Source: Prevotellaceae bacterium (GTDB taxonomy: Bacteria; Bacteroidota; Bacteroidia; Bacteroidales; UBA932). Taken from it: 51,075 nucleotides of DNA. Position 1 is the stretch's first letter. Each line of letters opens with the position of its first letter. The notes beneath the pieces were generated by a model. The model was not told the DNA's origin, did not search any database, and saw only the letters and a program-made list of their open reading frames with translations. The position numbers and the translations under genes were made by a program. Positions 8,416 to 18,379 of this stretch are shown piece after piece. Location of the stretch: positions 1 through 51,075 of the forward strand of contig JAISFN010000066.1 in the NCBI GenBank assembly GCA_031263585.1, read 5' to 3'.

Positions 8416-10853
8416 TGAAAGTACTGAAATTCGGAGGAACTTCGGTAGGCTCCGTAAACAGCATATTACAAATTAAGCAAATCATTAAAAATGAATCTAC
8501 TCCCTTGATTATAGTTGTATCGGCAATGGGCGGAGTAACCGACCGGTTGATAGATATAGCCTATAAGGCCGCACAGGGCAATGCCGCTTACGAGGGAATG
8601 TTTAACCATATATTGAAACAACATAGGCAAACAATTGAAGGTGTAATTGATGATGTAAAAATAAAAATCAGTGTGCAAAAAATAGTAAATGAACTTTTTT
8701 GCGAACTTGCCAACTTATATCGCGGAGTATTTTTGATAAGGGATTTATCGAACCGTACATTAGATACTATTGTAAGTTATGGAGAACGCATATCGTCGGT
8801 AATAATGAACCATGTACTTAAAGGCTCTGAATTGATTGATGCACGGTTATTTATTAAAACCGAATTCCGCTATAATAAGCATATTGTAGATATGCCGTTA
8901 ACTAACAGGCTTATTGCTAAATATTTTGATCAACCTGCTGAAATAACCGTTGTACCAGGTTTTATATCGAGCAGTAAACAAAATGATGAGACAACTAATT
9001 TGGGTCGTGGAGGTTCCGATTATACGGCATCGCTGCTTGCTGCTGCTTTGGATGTCAAAGCGCTGGAAATATGGACAGATGTGGATGGTTTTATGAGCGC
9101 CGATCCTAAATTAATATCGCAAGCGTATGTGATTGAAAACTTGAGCTATGTTGAAGCCATGGAATTGTGCAACTTTGGCGCTAAAATTATTTATCCGCCG
9201 ACAATATATCCCGTATATAATAAAAATATACCGATAAAAATAAAAAATACATTTAATCCCAATGCCAGGGGCAGCTTTATTGTAAACCATAAGCATGGGA
9301 ATGACAAACAGATAATTAAAGGAATATCATCTATAAACGATACGGCGCTTATCACCGTCCAGGGCCTGGGCATGGTAGGCGTAATCGGCGTAAATTACCG
9401 CATATTCAAAGCTTTGGCTAAAGGGAATGTTAGTGTATTTATGGTTGCACAAGCTTCATCCGAAAATACAACTACACTTGCTGTAAAAATTGAGGATGCC
9501 GATGAAGCAGTAAGGTTGCTGCAAGTTGAATTTGCCAATGAAATCAACTATGGCGAGATAAATAAAATTTTTGCAGAGAAAGATATGGCAACTATTGCCG
9601 TTGTTGGTGAAGAAATGAAGGGCAGGCATGGTATTGCAGGGAAACTTTTCGGTACATTGGGACGCAATGGCATTAACGTTGTGGCTTGTGCCGAGGGCGC
9701 TTTGGGGCGTAATATATCCTTTGTTGTCGACCGTAAAAATTTGAATAAAGCGCTCAATGCTATTCATGATTCTTTCTTTTTATCGGAATATAAAACGCTT
9801 AACGTTTTTTTGGTAGGGGTAGGAACTGTAGGCAAAGATTTGTTGCAGCAAATTAAACAACAGCAGAATAAGCTTTTGCAACAAAATGCTCTGAAACTTA
9901 ATGTTGTGGGAATAGCAAATTCAAAGCATTGTATTGTGAACAACGATGGTATTGATATAGACAATTATAAAGAACTGTTGGCGAATTCAACTCAAAAATC
10001 TTCTCCCGAGATTCTTAAGAAATTTATTTTGGATATGAACCTGCCTGATTCCGTATTTGTTGATTGTACTGCAAGCACAGATATTGCAGGTATTTATAAT
10101 TGCTTGTTGAATAGTAATATATCCGTAGTTACGGCGAATAAAATTGCTGCTTCGTCTGATTATGACAACTATTTAAAATTGAAAAATTCGGCAATTAAGC
10201 AAGGCGTTAAATTTTTATTCGAAACCAATGTAGGAGCAGGGCTACCCATCATTAATACCATAAACGCCCTGATTAACAGTGGTGACAGAATACGAAAAAT
10301 TGAAGCGGTATTATCGGGGACATTAAATTATATTTTTAATACAATAAGTGACAAAATACCTTTCAGCCAGACTGTTATAATGGCTCGGGAAGCGGGTTAT
10401 GCAGAACCCGATCCGCGAATTGATTTGAGTGGAGCAGATGTTATCCGCAAGTTGGTTATTTTAGCACGTGAATCGGGTTATATTTTGGAACAAAATGATG
10501 TTAAGTCTAAATTGTTCATACCCTCAAACTTTTTAGAGGGGTCAACAGATGATTTTTTTGATAAACTAAAAACCTTAGATGCCGATTTTGAAGAAAAAAG
10601 AAGGAAGCTGGAGCAAGAAAATAAACGGTGGCGTTTTTGCGCCAGCCTTGACGATGGTAAAGCCGAAGTAAAGCTGATAGAAGTTGGGATAAATCATTCG
10701 TTTTATGAACTGGAAGGCAGCAACAATATCATTACGCTTACAACCGACCGCTATCAAAACTTTCCAATGATGATAAAAGGTTATGGCGCCGGCGCCGATG
10801 TTACAGCCGCAGGGGTTTTTTCGGATATCATCAGTATTGCCAATATACGGTAA
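8415..10853 (+). CDS. thrA: Bifunctional aspartokinase / homoserine dehydrogenase
   Basis: 812 residues, typical for the fused enzyme. Residues 1-13 (MKVLKFGGTSVGS) are the kinase phosphate-binding start; GGSDYTASL and WTDVDGFMSADPK complete the aspartokinase domain. Two ACT regulatory segments follow (about 305-450; LGRNGINVVACAEGA). The homoserine dehydrogenase half starts near 460 with the NAD(P)-binding VGVGTVGKDL, then TANKIAAS, FETNVGAGLPII and the catalytic-region EPDPRIDLSGADVIRK. It performs the first and third steps from aspartate to homoserine, feeding both metX here and threonine synthesis. Control by threonine through the ACT domains and by SAM through the riboswitch is expected from the families. 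Confidence 0.95.
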   Translation: MKVLKFGGTSVGSVNSILQIKQIIKNESTPLIIVVSAMGGVTDRLIDIAYKAAQGNAAYEGMFNHILKQHRQTIEGVIDDVKIKISVQKIVNELFCELANLYRGVFLIRDLSNRTLDTIVSYGERISSVIMNHVLKGSELIDARLFIKTEFRYNKHIVDMPLTNRLIAKYFDQPAEITVVPGFISSSKQNDETTNLGRGGSDYTASLLAAALDVKALEIWTDVDGFMSADPKLISQAYVIENLSYVEAMELCNFGAKIIYPPTIYPVYNKNIPIKIKNTFNPNARGSFIVNHKHGNDKQIIKGISSINDTALITVQGLGMVGVIGVNYRIFKALAKGNVSVFMVAQASSENTTTLAVKIEDADEAVRLLQVEFANEINYGEINKIFAEKDMATIAVVGEEMKGRHGIAGKLFGTLGRNGINVVACAEGALGRNISFVVDRKNLNKALNAIHDSFFLSEYKTLNVFLVGVGTVGKDLLQQIKQQQNKLLQQNALKLNVVGIANSKHCIVNNDGIDIDNYKELLANSTQKSSPEILKKFILDMNLPDSVFVDCTASTDIAGIYNCLLNSNISVVTANKIAASSDYDNYLKLKNSAIKQGVKFLFETNVGAGLPIINTINALINSGDRIRKIEAVLSGTLNYIFNTISDKIPFSQTVIMAREAGYAEPDPRIDLSGADVIRKLVILARESGYILEQNDVKSKLFIPSNFLEGSTDDFFDKLKTLDADFEEKRRKLEQENKRWRFCASLDDGKAEVKLIEVGINHSFYELEGSNNIITLTTDRYQNFPMMIKGYGAGADVTAAGVFSDIISIANIR

Positions 10854-10965
10854 TTGTATGCTTGTATCTAAGTTCTGAACAGAAAAAGCCGTGTTAAAAG
10901 CGTGGCTCAATTACTTCCCATCCTACTATATTTTTCTATATGTTTCCATACGGTATGGTTGGATG

Positions 10966-11607
10966 TTAACTCTGGCCATGATACGCTTTCTTTTGTTTCG
11001 GTCGGCAATGGCAATTTACATATTTGTGCTCATCCATATAGCCGAAATAAATTCCAATAGTTCTGCCAACTTCATCAATCGTACCGGCATTAAGCGTAAT
11101 ATTTTCTAGCTTATAATGCTCAAATACCCTGATAGCTATTTCGGCACATGCCCGGGCATCCTCACCGGCATCGTGATGCAAAAATTTTATATCAAATTTT
11201 TTTGCCATAGCCTTTAAACTATACGATTGTTCGCCTGCCCACGCACGGCGTGCCATGGCTACGGTGCAGGCTATGGTTAAATCGGGTACTGCAATTTCGA
11301 ATAGTTTCAGGGTGTTGAATAATACGTTAATATCAAAACTTGCATTATGGGCAATTAACAAGTTGGTATTATCGAAATAAGGCTTTACCGTTTCCCAAAG
11401 TTTGTCAAACAACGGTTCATTTTCCACATCATCGAGTGTTATGCCATGGATGCTTGTATAAAAGGGGTAAAAACCGCCGTAAGGCGGCTTGATTAACCAC
11501 GACCGGCTCTCAATTATCTTATTATTCCAAACTACAGCAATACCTATCTGACAAGCGCTGTCGCTACGCGGATTGGCTGTTTCAAAATCAATTGCGATAA
11601 AGTCCAT
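10966..11607 (-). CDS. DEDDh 3'-5' exonuclease (DNA polymerase III epsilon-like)
   Basis: 213 residues. The first motif is IDFETAN with D7 and E9, the second is NASFDINVL, and the third is HHDAGEDARACAEI, which together supply the four acidic residues and histidine of DEDDh exonucleases. It starts at ATG 11607. Such stand-alone proteins degrade or proofread nucleic acid from the 3' end; the precise role (repair, RNA turnover or proofreading) is open. It converges on thrA and is probably transcribed alone. A short octad-like string (gttaattt gccaatat attaatta, 11612-11635) sits just before its start. Confidence 0.85.
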   Translation of the reverse strand: MDFIAIDFETANPRSDSACQIGIAVVWNNKIIESRSWLIKPPYGGFYPFYTSIHGITLDDVENEPLFDKLWETVKPYFDNTNLLIAHNASFDINVLFNTLKLFEIAVPDLTIACTVAMARRAWAGEQSYSLKAMAKKFDIKFLHHDAGEDARACAEIAIRVFEHYKLENITLNAGTIDEVGRTIGIYFGYMDEHKYVNCHCRPKQKKAYHGQS

Positions 11608-11734
11608 CTATGTTAATTTGCCAATATATTAATTATGAAGTGTAAAACGTTTATTTGTTGATTTAAATGATATGTATACTGCGTACAGCATATTGTAATT
11701 GTAAATGTTCACATCGCATGTCGCATGCCACAAA

Positions 11735-13042
11735 CTATTCCACCCGTTTAATGTCGGCTCCGATAGCATTTAAGCGTCCGTCGATATTCTGGTAGCCCCT
11801 GTCAATTTGCTCAATATTGTGGATAACGCTTTTACCTTCGGCCGACATGGCTGCAATCAGCAAGGCTACCCCCGCACGAATATCTGGCGATGTCATTACC
11901 GTAGGGCGCAATTTTATTTGTTTGTTATGCCCTATAATTGCAGCGCGGTGCGGGTCGCAAAGAATAATCTGCGCCCCCATATCAATCAATTTATCAACAA
12001 AAAACAAACGGCTTTCGAACATTTTTTGATGAATAAGTACACCACCCTTGGCCTGTGTTGCTACTACTAGAAATACGCTTAATAAGTCGGGAGTCAGTCC
12101 TGGCCAGGGCGCATCGGCGATCGTCATAATCGACCCATCAATAAACGTTTCTATCTCATAGCATTCCTGTTCGGGGATATGAATATCTTCACCCCTGATT
12201 TCCATTTGTATACCCAGACGTTGAAACTGGGTGGGAATTATCCCCAGATTTTCAACGGATACGTTTTTTATGCTTATCTCGCTTTGAGTCATTGCGGCCA
12301 TTCCTATAAAACTACCTACTTCAATCATGTCGGGTAAAATGCGGTGTTCAGTTCCTCCTAGGGATTCAACACCTTCAATTGTCAACAGGTTCGAGCCTAT
12401 GCCTTCAATTTTAGCCCCCATACGGATAAGCATTTTACAAAGTTGCTGCACATAAGGTTCGCACGCCGCGTTGTATATGGTGGTTTTTCCCTTTGTCATT
12501 ACGGCTGCCATCACAATATTGGCCGTACCGGTAACCGATGCCTCATCGAGCAACATATAGGCCCCTCTCATGTTTTTGCCCTCTACCCGGTAAAAACTGC
12601 TGTCGATATCATAATTAAATTGCGCCCCAAGATTCTGAAAACCGATAAAGTGCGTATCTAGCCGCCGACGCCCTATCTGGTCGCCTCCCGGACGCGGAGC
12701 ATAAGCCTTGCCGAAACGGGAAAGCAACGGCCCTACTATCATTATCGAGCCGCGTAAACCGGCGGCCTTTTTACGGAAGCTATCGGTATGCAAATAGTCA
12801 AGATCGATATCCTTTGCCTGGAACGAATAGCTTGTATCGCTTATTTTTTCGACAATTGTGCCCAAATCGCCAAGCAGTTCAATCATTTTATTAACATCCA
12901 GAATATCGGGGATGTTATGGATTATAACTTTTTCAGAGGTTAACAGTACGGCACAAAGTATTTGTAATGCCTCGTTTTTTGCTCCCTGCGGATGGAGGTC
13001 TCCCCTTAGACGGTAACCTCCTCTTACTTCAAAAGTTCCCAT
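11735..13042 (-). CDS. murA: UDP-N-acetylglucosamine 1-carboxyvinyltransferase
   Basis: 435 residues, normal length. MurA transfers enolpyruvate from PEP to UDP-GlcNAc, the first committed step of peptidoglycan synthesis, in the cytoplasm. K22 and N23 (QGAKNEA) are the conserved substrate contacts; RGSIMIVGPLLSRFGKA and RRRLDTHF flank the active loop. The loop residue that is Cys115 in E. coli is aspartate here (D121 in PGGDQIG). Aspartate at this place keeps activity but prevents covalent attack by fosfomycin in known examples. The gene starts at ATG 13042 and stands alone. Confidence 0.95.
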   Translation of the reverse strand: MGTFEVRGGYRLRGDLHPQGAKNEALQILCAVLLTSEKVIIHNIPDILDVNKMIELLGDLGTIVEKISDTSYSFQAKDIDLDYLHTDSFRKKAAGLRGSIMIVGPLLSRFGKAYAPRPGGDQIGRRRLDTHFIGFQNLGAQFNYDIDSSFYRVEGKNMRGAYMLLDEASVTGTANIVMAAVMTKGKTTIYNAACEPYVQQLCKMLIRMGAKIEGIGSNLLTIEGVESLGGTEHRILPDMIEVGSFIGMAAMTQSEISIKNVSVENLGIIPTQFQRLGIQMEIRGEDIHIPEQECYEIETFIDGSIMTIADAPWPGLTPDLLSVFLVVATQAKGGVLIHQKMFESRLFFVDKLIDMGAQIILCDPHRAAIIGHNKQIKLRPTVMTSPDIRAGVALLIAAMSAEGKSVIHNIEQIDRGYQNIDGRLNAIGADIKRVE

Positions 13043-13158
13043 ATTATTGTTGATATTTAGTCAATTAATAAAAAACATTACACTGGACGAGAATTTAGAG
13101 AACAGCCTTTCCAACCCTTCCTTAACAACCCTGCTCCGCCAGAGGGGGCTTAAAACCC

Positions 13159-13317
13159 GAGACTGTCTCAAAAGCTTTACGAGTTATCATTGGCTTTGTC
13201 GAACTCACAAAGCTCGATTCTTCACTTCGTTCAGAATATAATTTTTCTAATAATGAGATCTTTAGCTTTACTCAGGATGACAAAAACGAGTTAGATTCTG
13301 ACTTTTGAAACAGCCTC
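13159..13317. mobile_element. MITE-like 159-bp element with 16-bp terminal inverted repeats
   Basis: GAGACTGTCTCAAAAG (13159-13174) and CTTTTGAAACAGCCTC (13302-13317) are inverted repeats matching at 14 of 16 positions. They resemble the ends of Bacteroidetes insertion sequences (GAGGCTGTCTCAAAA type, from memory). The interior has no gene but contains fragments of the dispersed ttcgttcagaat / ctcaggatgacaaa repeat. It is too short for a transposase and would need one in trans. Confidence 0.6.
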
Positions 13318-13953
13318 TTGAAGAGAGGCGTTTTGTTCTTTTATTTTTATAAACTCTATTGGTTTTTCTACGAAGGTACAAATAAAAAAGTTTTGTACCA
13401 AGCAAAACCTGCGATAGCTTGTTTAAATAATTAATGTTATATTTTTTGTCATGCTGAACGCCGTGGAGTATCTTGTATCTCACACATAAATAGATCCTTC
13501 GTTTCACTCAGGATAACAAAACATATCAATAAGTTTTTTTAGGAACTTATGAAAATCCACAATCTACAATTAGTACTGTTGCATTAATTTTTGAGATTTA
13601 TTATAATTTACTTATATATAAGTAAATATGATTATAATTTGATGTTTTGATTTGAATTGAAAGTAATTTTGTTTTTCATAGAAATTGCAGAATCTACAGT
13701 TTTATTTTAGGAAAAGCCTTTAAAAATTAATTATTTACTAAATATCAAGTCAATCAAAATGTAAAGATCGATTAGATTTATTTAGTACCAGTTTTTAACG
13801 CAATAGTATTAATCTACAATCATCAATCTATGCCTCCGCCCATAACTTTACTTCTTCAGCGTAACGCTGTGTTATAACGAAAGATATCCTTATTACAGCT
13901 AAATTGACTACAGCAGGCTGTCGTTGGGTAGTATCAGCTATTGAAGAATTGAT
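13318..13953. other. Intergenic region upstream of asnS
   Basis: About 640 bases with no supportable gene. It holds the dispersed repeat at 13487-13550, AT-rich sequence around 13590-13800, and a small hairpin CAGCG/CGCTG near 13859. No riboswitch or tRNA is recognised. Confidence 0.5.
13487..13550. repeat. Dispersed intergenic repeat, copy 1
   Basis: The 64 bases (taaatagatccttcgtttca, then ctcaggataacaaaacatat, ending ttttttaggaactt) closely match 21799-21860. A shorter relative (gagatctttagctttactca) is at 13255. The core resembles a REP-like sequence common in many bacteria. Confidence 0.65.
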
Positions 13954-13961
13954 TAACTTTG
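13954..13961 (+). promoter_or_regulatory. -7 box (TAACTTTG) of asnS
   Basis: TAACTTTG matches TAnnTTTG and lies 34 bases before the ATG at 13996. It makes an ATG at 13963 an unlikely start, because transcription would begin after it. Confidence 0.6.
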
Positions 13962-13995
13962 TATGTTTAGTTTAAAAATTCAATTGAAATTAGTT

Positions 13996-15393
13996 ATGCA
14001 GACACAGTCACGCACAAAGGTTATTGACCTTTTGAAATCAAAAAAGACAGGACAGGAATTTACGGTAAAAGGATGGGTACGCACAAAGCGCGGAAACAAA
14101 AATGTGACTTTCATCGCGTTGAATGATGGTTCGACTATCCACAATATCCAAATTGTTGCTGATGTTGCTAATTTTAATGAAAATACTTTAAAACTTGTTA
14201 CAACAGGGGCATGTATTTGCGCCAAAGGCCGTTTGGTTGAATCGCAGGGCAGTGGGCAGCCCGTGGAACTGCAAGCCGTATCGCTTGAGGTTTACGGCAC
14301 GGCCGATGTCGAAACATATCCGCTTCAAAAGAAAGGGCATACGCTCGATTTTTTGCGCGAAATAGCCCATTTGCGTCCGCGTACCAATACGTTCGGCGCT
14401 GTTTTACGCATACGGCATGCCATGGCTTATGCCATTCATAAATACTTTAACGATAACGGATTTTTTTATTTACACACCCCAATCATTACAGGGTCGGACG
14501 CCGAAGGAGCCGGAGCCATGTTTCAGGTAACTACGTTCGATATCGGCAATCCGCCCCGCACGAAGGACGGTAATATTGATTATACACAGGATTTTTTCGG
14601 TAAATCGACTAATTTAACGGTATCAGGGCAGTTGGAAGGCGAGCTGGGAGCAATGGCTTTGTCGCAGATATATACATTCGGGCCGACTTTCCGTGCCGAA
14701 AATTCGAATACTCCCCGCCACTTGGCCGAGTTTTGGATGATTGAACCCGAAATGGCTTTTTACGAGCTTGATGAAAATATGGATTTGGCCGAAGATTTTA
14801 TAAAATATCTGGTTCGTTATGCCTTAGAAAATTGCGAAGACGATTTAAAGTTTTTGAACGATATGTGGGACAGGGAATTAATCGAGCGTTTGAAAGGGAT
14901 TATTGCTACCGAATTCAAACGCTTGGATTACATCGAAGGTATTGAGATACTGAAACAATCGGGTGTTAAGTTCGAATATCCAGTTGAGTGGGGAGTAGAC
15001 CTGCAGTCGGAGCATGAGCGTTATCTGGTTGAACAATATTTCAAGCGGCCAGTTATTCTCATAAATTATCCAAAAGAGATAAAAGCATTTTACATGAAGC
15101 AAAATGCCGATGGTAAAACAGTACGGGCTATGGATGTGTTATTCCCGAAAATCGGGGAGATTATCGGAGGTTCGCAGCGCGAAGAAAATTACGATAAGCT
15201 GAAAAGCCGCATTGATGAATTACACATATCCGAAAAGGATTTATGGTGGTATTTGGAAACTCGTAAATTCGGCACGGCTCCGCACAGCGGTTTCGGTATG
15301 GGGTTCGAGCGATTATTGCTATTTGTAACCGGTATGTCCAATATCCGCGATGTTATTCCGTTTCCCCGTTTCCCAAAAAATGCCGAGTTTTAA
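13996..15393 (+). CDS. asnS: Asparaginyl-tRNA synthetase
   Basis: 465 residues from the ATG at 13996, chosen because the upstream in-frame ATG at 13963 adjoins the -7 box and adds eleven residues foreign to the family. A class IIb synthetase that charges tRNA-Asn in the cytoplasm. The OB-fold anticodon domain comes first ([25 protein letters not shown] as its opening). Motif 2 is [26 protein letters not shown] (in parts), and motif 3 is [12 protein letters not shown] near the end. [11 protein letters not shown] favours Asn over Asp specificity. It has its own promoter and precedes rpoN by about 150 bases. Confidence 0.95.
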   Translation: MQTQSRTKVIDLLKSKKTGQEFTVKGWVRTKRGNKNVTFIALNDGSTIHNIQIVADVANFNENTLKLVTTGACICAKGRLVESQGSGQPVELQAVSLEVYGTADVETYPLQKKGHTLDFLREIAHLRPRTNTFGAVLRIRHAMAYAIHKYFNDNGFFYLHTPIITGSDAEGAGAMFQVTTFDIGNPPRTKDGNIDYTQDFFGKSTNLTVSGQLEGELGAMALSQIYTFGPTFRAENSNTPRHLAEFWMIEPEMAFYELDENMDLAEDFIKYLVRYALENCEDDLKFLNDMWDRELIERLKGIIATEFKRLDYIEGIEILKQSGVKFEYPVEWGVDLQSEHERYLVEQYFKRPVILINYPKEIKAFYMKQNADGKTVRAMDVLFPKIGEIIGGSQREENYDKLKSRIDELHISEKDLWWYLETRKFGTAPHSGFGMGFERLLLFVTGMSNIRDVIPFPRFPKNAEF

Positions 15394-15437
15394 ATAAATT
15401 GAAAAACATAAGATGTAAAAGAACAAAAACGCCTTTT

Positions 15438-15495
15438 CCCCTGCTCTCTCCCAAAAAGAAGGAGCTTTAAGGCTTCCCTTTAGAGAGGGGTGAGG
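15438..15495. repeat. Intergenic inverted repeat (ctctccc / gagagggg type)
   Basis: CTCTCT (15444-15449) pairs with AGAGAG (15482-15487), flanked by cccct and ggggtgaggg. Similar text (cctcctctaagc ... agggtgaggtt) occurs at 25705-25782, and a fragment near 13135. It may act as a terminator for asnS. Confidence 0.5.
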
Positions 15496-15541
15496 GAGGT
15501 TGTTCTCTAATGTCGTACAATTAACAATTAATTGAAATACT

Positions 15542-16996
15542 ATGCTTAAGCAAAGCTTGCAACAAAAGTTATTGCAAAAATTATCGCCGTTGCAGATACA
15601 AATGATTAAATTGTTGGAACTGCCGACCATGCAGCTTGAGCAGCGCATTAAAAAAGAGTTGGAAGAAAATCCGGTATTGGAAGAAACTGCAAATGAAGAA
15701 GATCTTCCGAAACAGGAAACCGACAACTCCGAAGATATTGGTGCAGGAGATAATGAATTTTCATCGGAAGATTATATGGGGGATAATGACGAAATCCCCA
15801 GTTACAAGCTTAAAATAAACAATCATTCAGCCGACGATAAAAGAGAGTACTCGGTTGTGTCCTATGGCCCCAGCTTCCAACAAATGCTTGATGAACAGTT
15901 GGGTTTCCGTTATTTAAATGACTGCGAACATGAGTTGGGTTTGTTTATTATCGGCAGTATTGATGACGACGGTTATTTGCGCCGTGATTTGGAGTCAATA
16001 GCCGATGATATCGCTTTTAAATTAAACATCGAAACGACTAAAGAGGAGTTGGAGCAGATACTTGAAGTTATACAGGGATTTGACCCTCCCGGCGTAGGCG
16101 CCCGTAATTTGCAGGAGTGTTTATTGTTACAGATCAAAACGCGTAACCGCGATCTTGAAAGTGTGCAAATTGCAGAAGATATTCTTAATCAGTGTTTCGA
16201 TGAGTTTACTAAAAAACACTATGACAAAATAACAGCAAGGTTAGGCATAAGCGAGGATATGCTGCGCGATGCGATTAACGAGATTTTAAAGCTAAACCCG
16301 AAACCCGGCGGCGGGTTTAATGATGGGTTTATCGAACAAGTTCAGCAAATTATACCCGATTTTATCCTGGAAATAAAAGATGGCGAGTTGCAGTTAAACT
16401 TAACATCGTACAATATTCCTGAACTCAAGGTAAATCGGGAATACTCTCAAATACTTGATAATTATGCAAACAAACAAAGAGATGTCAGTCAGCAGGAGCG
16501 TGATGCTGTAACTTTTGTAAAACAAAAAGTCGATTCGGCCAAATGGTTTATTGATGCCATAAAACAACGGCAAAATACCTTGCTGATGACAATGAATGCC
16601 ATTGTAAACTTCCAGCGCGAATACTTTTTAACCGGAGACGAAACAAAACTCCGCCCTATGATTCTGAAAGACATAGCTGATATTACGGGTCTCGATATAT
16701 CCACCATATCGCGTGTTGTAAACAGTAAATACATACAAACTTATTTCGGTATATTCCCTTTAAAGTTCTTTTTTTCCGAAGGGATGGTAACTGATTCGGG
16801 TGAAGAAGTTTCGACCCGCGAAATCAAAAAAATCCTGTCAGAGTGTGTCAATAAAGAAAATAAGCATAAACCCCTTACCGATGAACAATTAATGGAGGTG
16901 TTGAACGAAAAAGGCTATCCTATTGCCCGCCGTACTATTGCAAAATACCGCGAACAGCTGAATATACCGGTAGCCCGCTTGCGTAAAGAATTATGA
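15542..16996 (+). CDS. rpoN: RNA polymerase sigma-54 factor
   Basis: 484 residues. The N-terminus (LKQSLQQKLLQKLSPLQIQM) is the glutamine- and leucine-rich region I that contacts activators; an acidic region II follows (about 45-95). The core-binding domain contains FDPPGVGARNLQECL, and the C-terminal RpoN box ARRTIAKYRE lies at residues 462-471 for -24 recognition. It directs core RNA polymerase to -24/-12 promoters that need an AAA+ activator. No such activator gene lies in this window. The gene follows asnS and precedes a TPR gene on the same strand. Confidence 0.96.
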   Translation: MLKQSLQQKLLQKLSPLQIQMIKLLELPTMQLEQRIKKELEENPVLEETANEEDLPKQETDNSEDIGAGDNEFSSEDYMGDNDEIPSYKLKINNHSADDKREYSVVSYGPSFQQMLDEQLGFRYLNDCEHELGLFIIGSIDDDGYLRRDLESIADDIAFKLNIETTKEELEQILEVIQGFDPPGVGARNLQECLLLQIKTRNRDLESVQIAEDILNQCFDEFTKKHYDKITARLGISEDMLRDAINEILKLNPKPGGGFNDGFIEQVQQIIPDFILEIKDGELQLNLTSYNIPELKVNREYSQILDNYANKQRDVSQQERDAVTFVKQKVDSAKWFIDAIKQRQNTLLMTMNAIVNFQREYFLTGDETKLRPMILKDIADITGLDISTISRVVNSKYIQTYFGIFPLKFFFSEGMVTDSGEEVSTREIKKILSECVNKENKHKPLTDEQLMEVLNEKGYPIARRTIAKYREQLNIPVARLRKEL

Positions 16997-17026
16997 ATCG
17001 TATTACGACACACTACCTTTTAATAT

Positions 17027-17066
17027 GCTAATAGAACCAATGAACAAATCAGCGAATAAGCAATAA
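17027..17066. repeat. Octad array B
   Basis: Five in-phase 8-mers: gctaatag, aaccaatg, aacaaatc, agcgaata, agcaataa. It lies between rpoN and the TPR gene. Confidence 0.55.
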
Positions 17067-17084
17067 AAATTTAACTCATATTGT

Positions 17085-17636
17085 ATGAACATTGTATGGG
17101 CTATAACATTAATTGCTATAAATAGTTTTGTATTAATCACCTGCATTATTGCATTTAAAAACAGAAGAATAAACCGTTCCTTAAACAAGGCGAAAAAAAC
17201 CAGGGAAAGAGGCGATAAATCGAAGACTATGGCTTATATCGACAAAGCTTTGAAGATTGTACCCGAAGATGTATACGCACTAACCAACAAAGCTGTAGTG
17301 CTGCACGATATGGGCAGTTATAACGAGGCAATTGACTATTACCATAAAGCGTTGATCTTAGCTCGAAATAGCGATATGCTGGCCACAATTAATTATCATT
17401 TAGGTATACTGTATTGTAATATGGAAAATTACGAAGAATCGAGAAAATGTTTCAATAACGCTATGAGCGATGAAAATGTGCGGAATGAAGAATTTTGGAA
17501 TAATCTGGGAATTTTACAATATAAAACGAATGATAAAAATGCAGCTTTACGGAGTTTTGAAAAAGCGTTGTCGATAAATCCCAAAGCTACCTTTATTATT
17601 GAGAATAAGAAAAATTTATTGGCCGAACTTGATTAA
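17085..17636 (+). CDS. Membrane-anchored TPR protein
   Basis: 183 residues. Residues 1-24 are one hydrophobic helix (WAITLIAINSFVLITCIIAF) followed by basic residues, consistent with an N-terminal inner-membrane anchor and a cytoplasmic TPR domain. About four 34-residue TPR units follow (ALTNKAVVLHDMGSYNEAID, HLGILYCNMENYEESRKCF, FWNNLGILQYKTNDKNAALR). TPR domains bind partner proteins; no enzymatic motif is seen and the partner is unknown. It shares the TPR style of the two larger proteins at 20129 and 21878. Confidence 0.75.
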   Translation: MNIVWAITLIAINSFVLITCIIAFKNRRINRSLNKAKKTRERGDKSKTMAYIDKALKIVPEDVYALTNKAVVLHDMGSYNEAIDYYHKALILARNSDMLATINYHLGILYCNMENYEESRKCFNNAMSDENVRNEEFWNNLGILQYKTNDKNAALRSFEKALSINPKATFIIENKKNLLAELD

Positions 17637-17692
17637 TTGAAAATGGAAAACTAAAAATGGTATCAAAGCGCTACAACACACGATTTTTAATG

Positions 17693-17739
17693 TGCTTATT
17701 TGTTGATTCTTTTATCAACAAATCAACAAATCAATTATA
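17693..17739. repeat. Octad array C, directly before tadA
   Basis: 8-mers tgcttatt, tgttgatt, cttttatc, aacaaatc, aacaaatc, aattata. The left units are complementary in style to the right ones, so tgttgatt..aatcaaca can form a hairpin. The array ends at the tadA ATG and therefore occupies its translation-initiation region. Confidence 0.6.
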
Positions 17740-18189
17740 ATGTCTACTATATTTTCCGATGAATATTTTATGCGCGAAGCTTTGAAAGAAGCACAAAAAG
17801 CTTTTGATGCCGATGAAGTGCCTATAGGAGCTGTATTGGTATGGAACAATAAAATAATTGCCCGTGGGCACAATCTTACCGAAACCCTCAACGATCCTAC
17901 CGCACACGCCGAAATACAGATTATTACAGCGGCTACTAATCATATAGGTGGCAAATATTTAAACGAGTGTACGTTGTATGCAACGCTCGAACCCTGCGTA
18001 ATGTGTGCCGGGGCCTGTTATTGGGCACAGCTCGGCACATTGGTTTATGGAGCCGCCGATGAAAAAAGAGGAGTATTTTTAATTCATGCTCCTGTTTTAC
18101 ACCCCCGTACAATAATAAAAAGCGGAATATTAGCTGAAGATGTAACAACAATGTTGACGAATTTTTTCAAAAAGAAAAGAAAAAAATAA
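17740..18189 (+). CDS. tadA: tRNA-specific adenosine deaminase (TadA-like)
   Basis: 149 residues. The zinc-dependent deaminase motifs are complete: H56-A57-E58 (zinc ligand and proton shuttle) and P85-C86-V-M-C89. The sequence around them (DEVPIGAVLV, ATLEPCVMCAGA) is that of TadA, which converts adenosine 34 to inosine in tRNA-Arg. A related nucleoside (guanine) deaminase cannot be fully excluded, but TadA-specific EVPIGAV and length favour the tRNA enzyme. The C-terminus is very basic (FFKKKRKK), as expected for tRNA binding. Confidence 0.88.
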   Translation: MSTIFSDEYFMREALKEAQKAFDADEVPIGAVLVWNNKIIARGHNLTETLNDPTAHAEIQIITAATNHIGGKYLNECTLYATLEPCVMCAGACYWAQLGTLVYGAADEKRGVFLIHAPVLHPRTIIKSGILAEDVTTMLTNFFKKKRKK

Positions 18190-18254
18190 ACTCTTTATCT
18201 CCCAACTATCTACCTATAAAATAAGGGTTTTACATGCACTCTGCCGCTCAACAT

Positions 18255-18262
18255 TATATTTG
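18255..18262 (+). promoter_or_regulatory. Candidate -7 box (TATATTTG) for alanine dehydrogenase
   Basis: TATATTTG matches TAnnTTTG about 118 bases before the ATG at 18380. No clear -33 element. Confidence 0.4.
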
Positions 18263-18379
18263 TTCTTCTCTATTTCATAAAATTTTTATTATTTTTATAT
18301 GTTCATTAATTCGTATTACTTAACAATCTTTTAGTCTGTTCAAGCTTTTTACAAGGAATATGTATGAAAATAGTTTAAA

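Noticed and set aside
10575-10910. Minus-strand open frame over the end of thrA
   Set aside because: Fully contained in the coding region of homoserine dehydrogenase in another frame.
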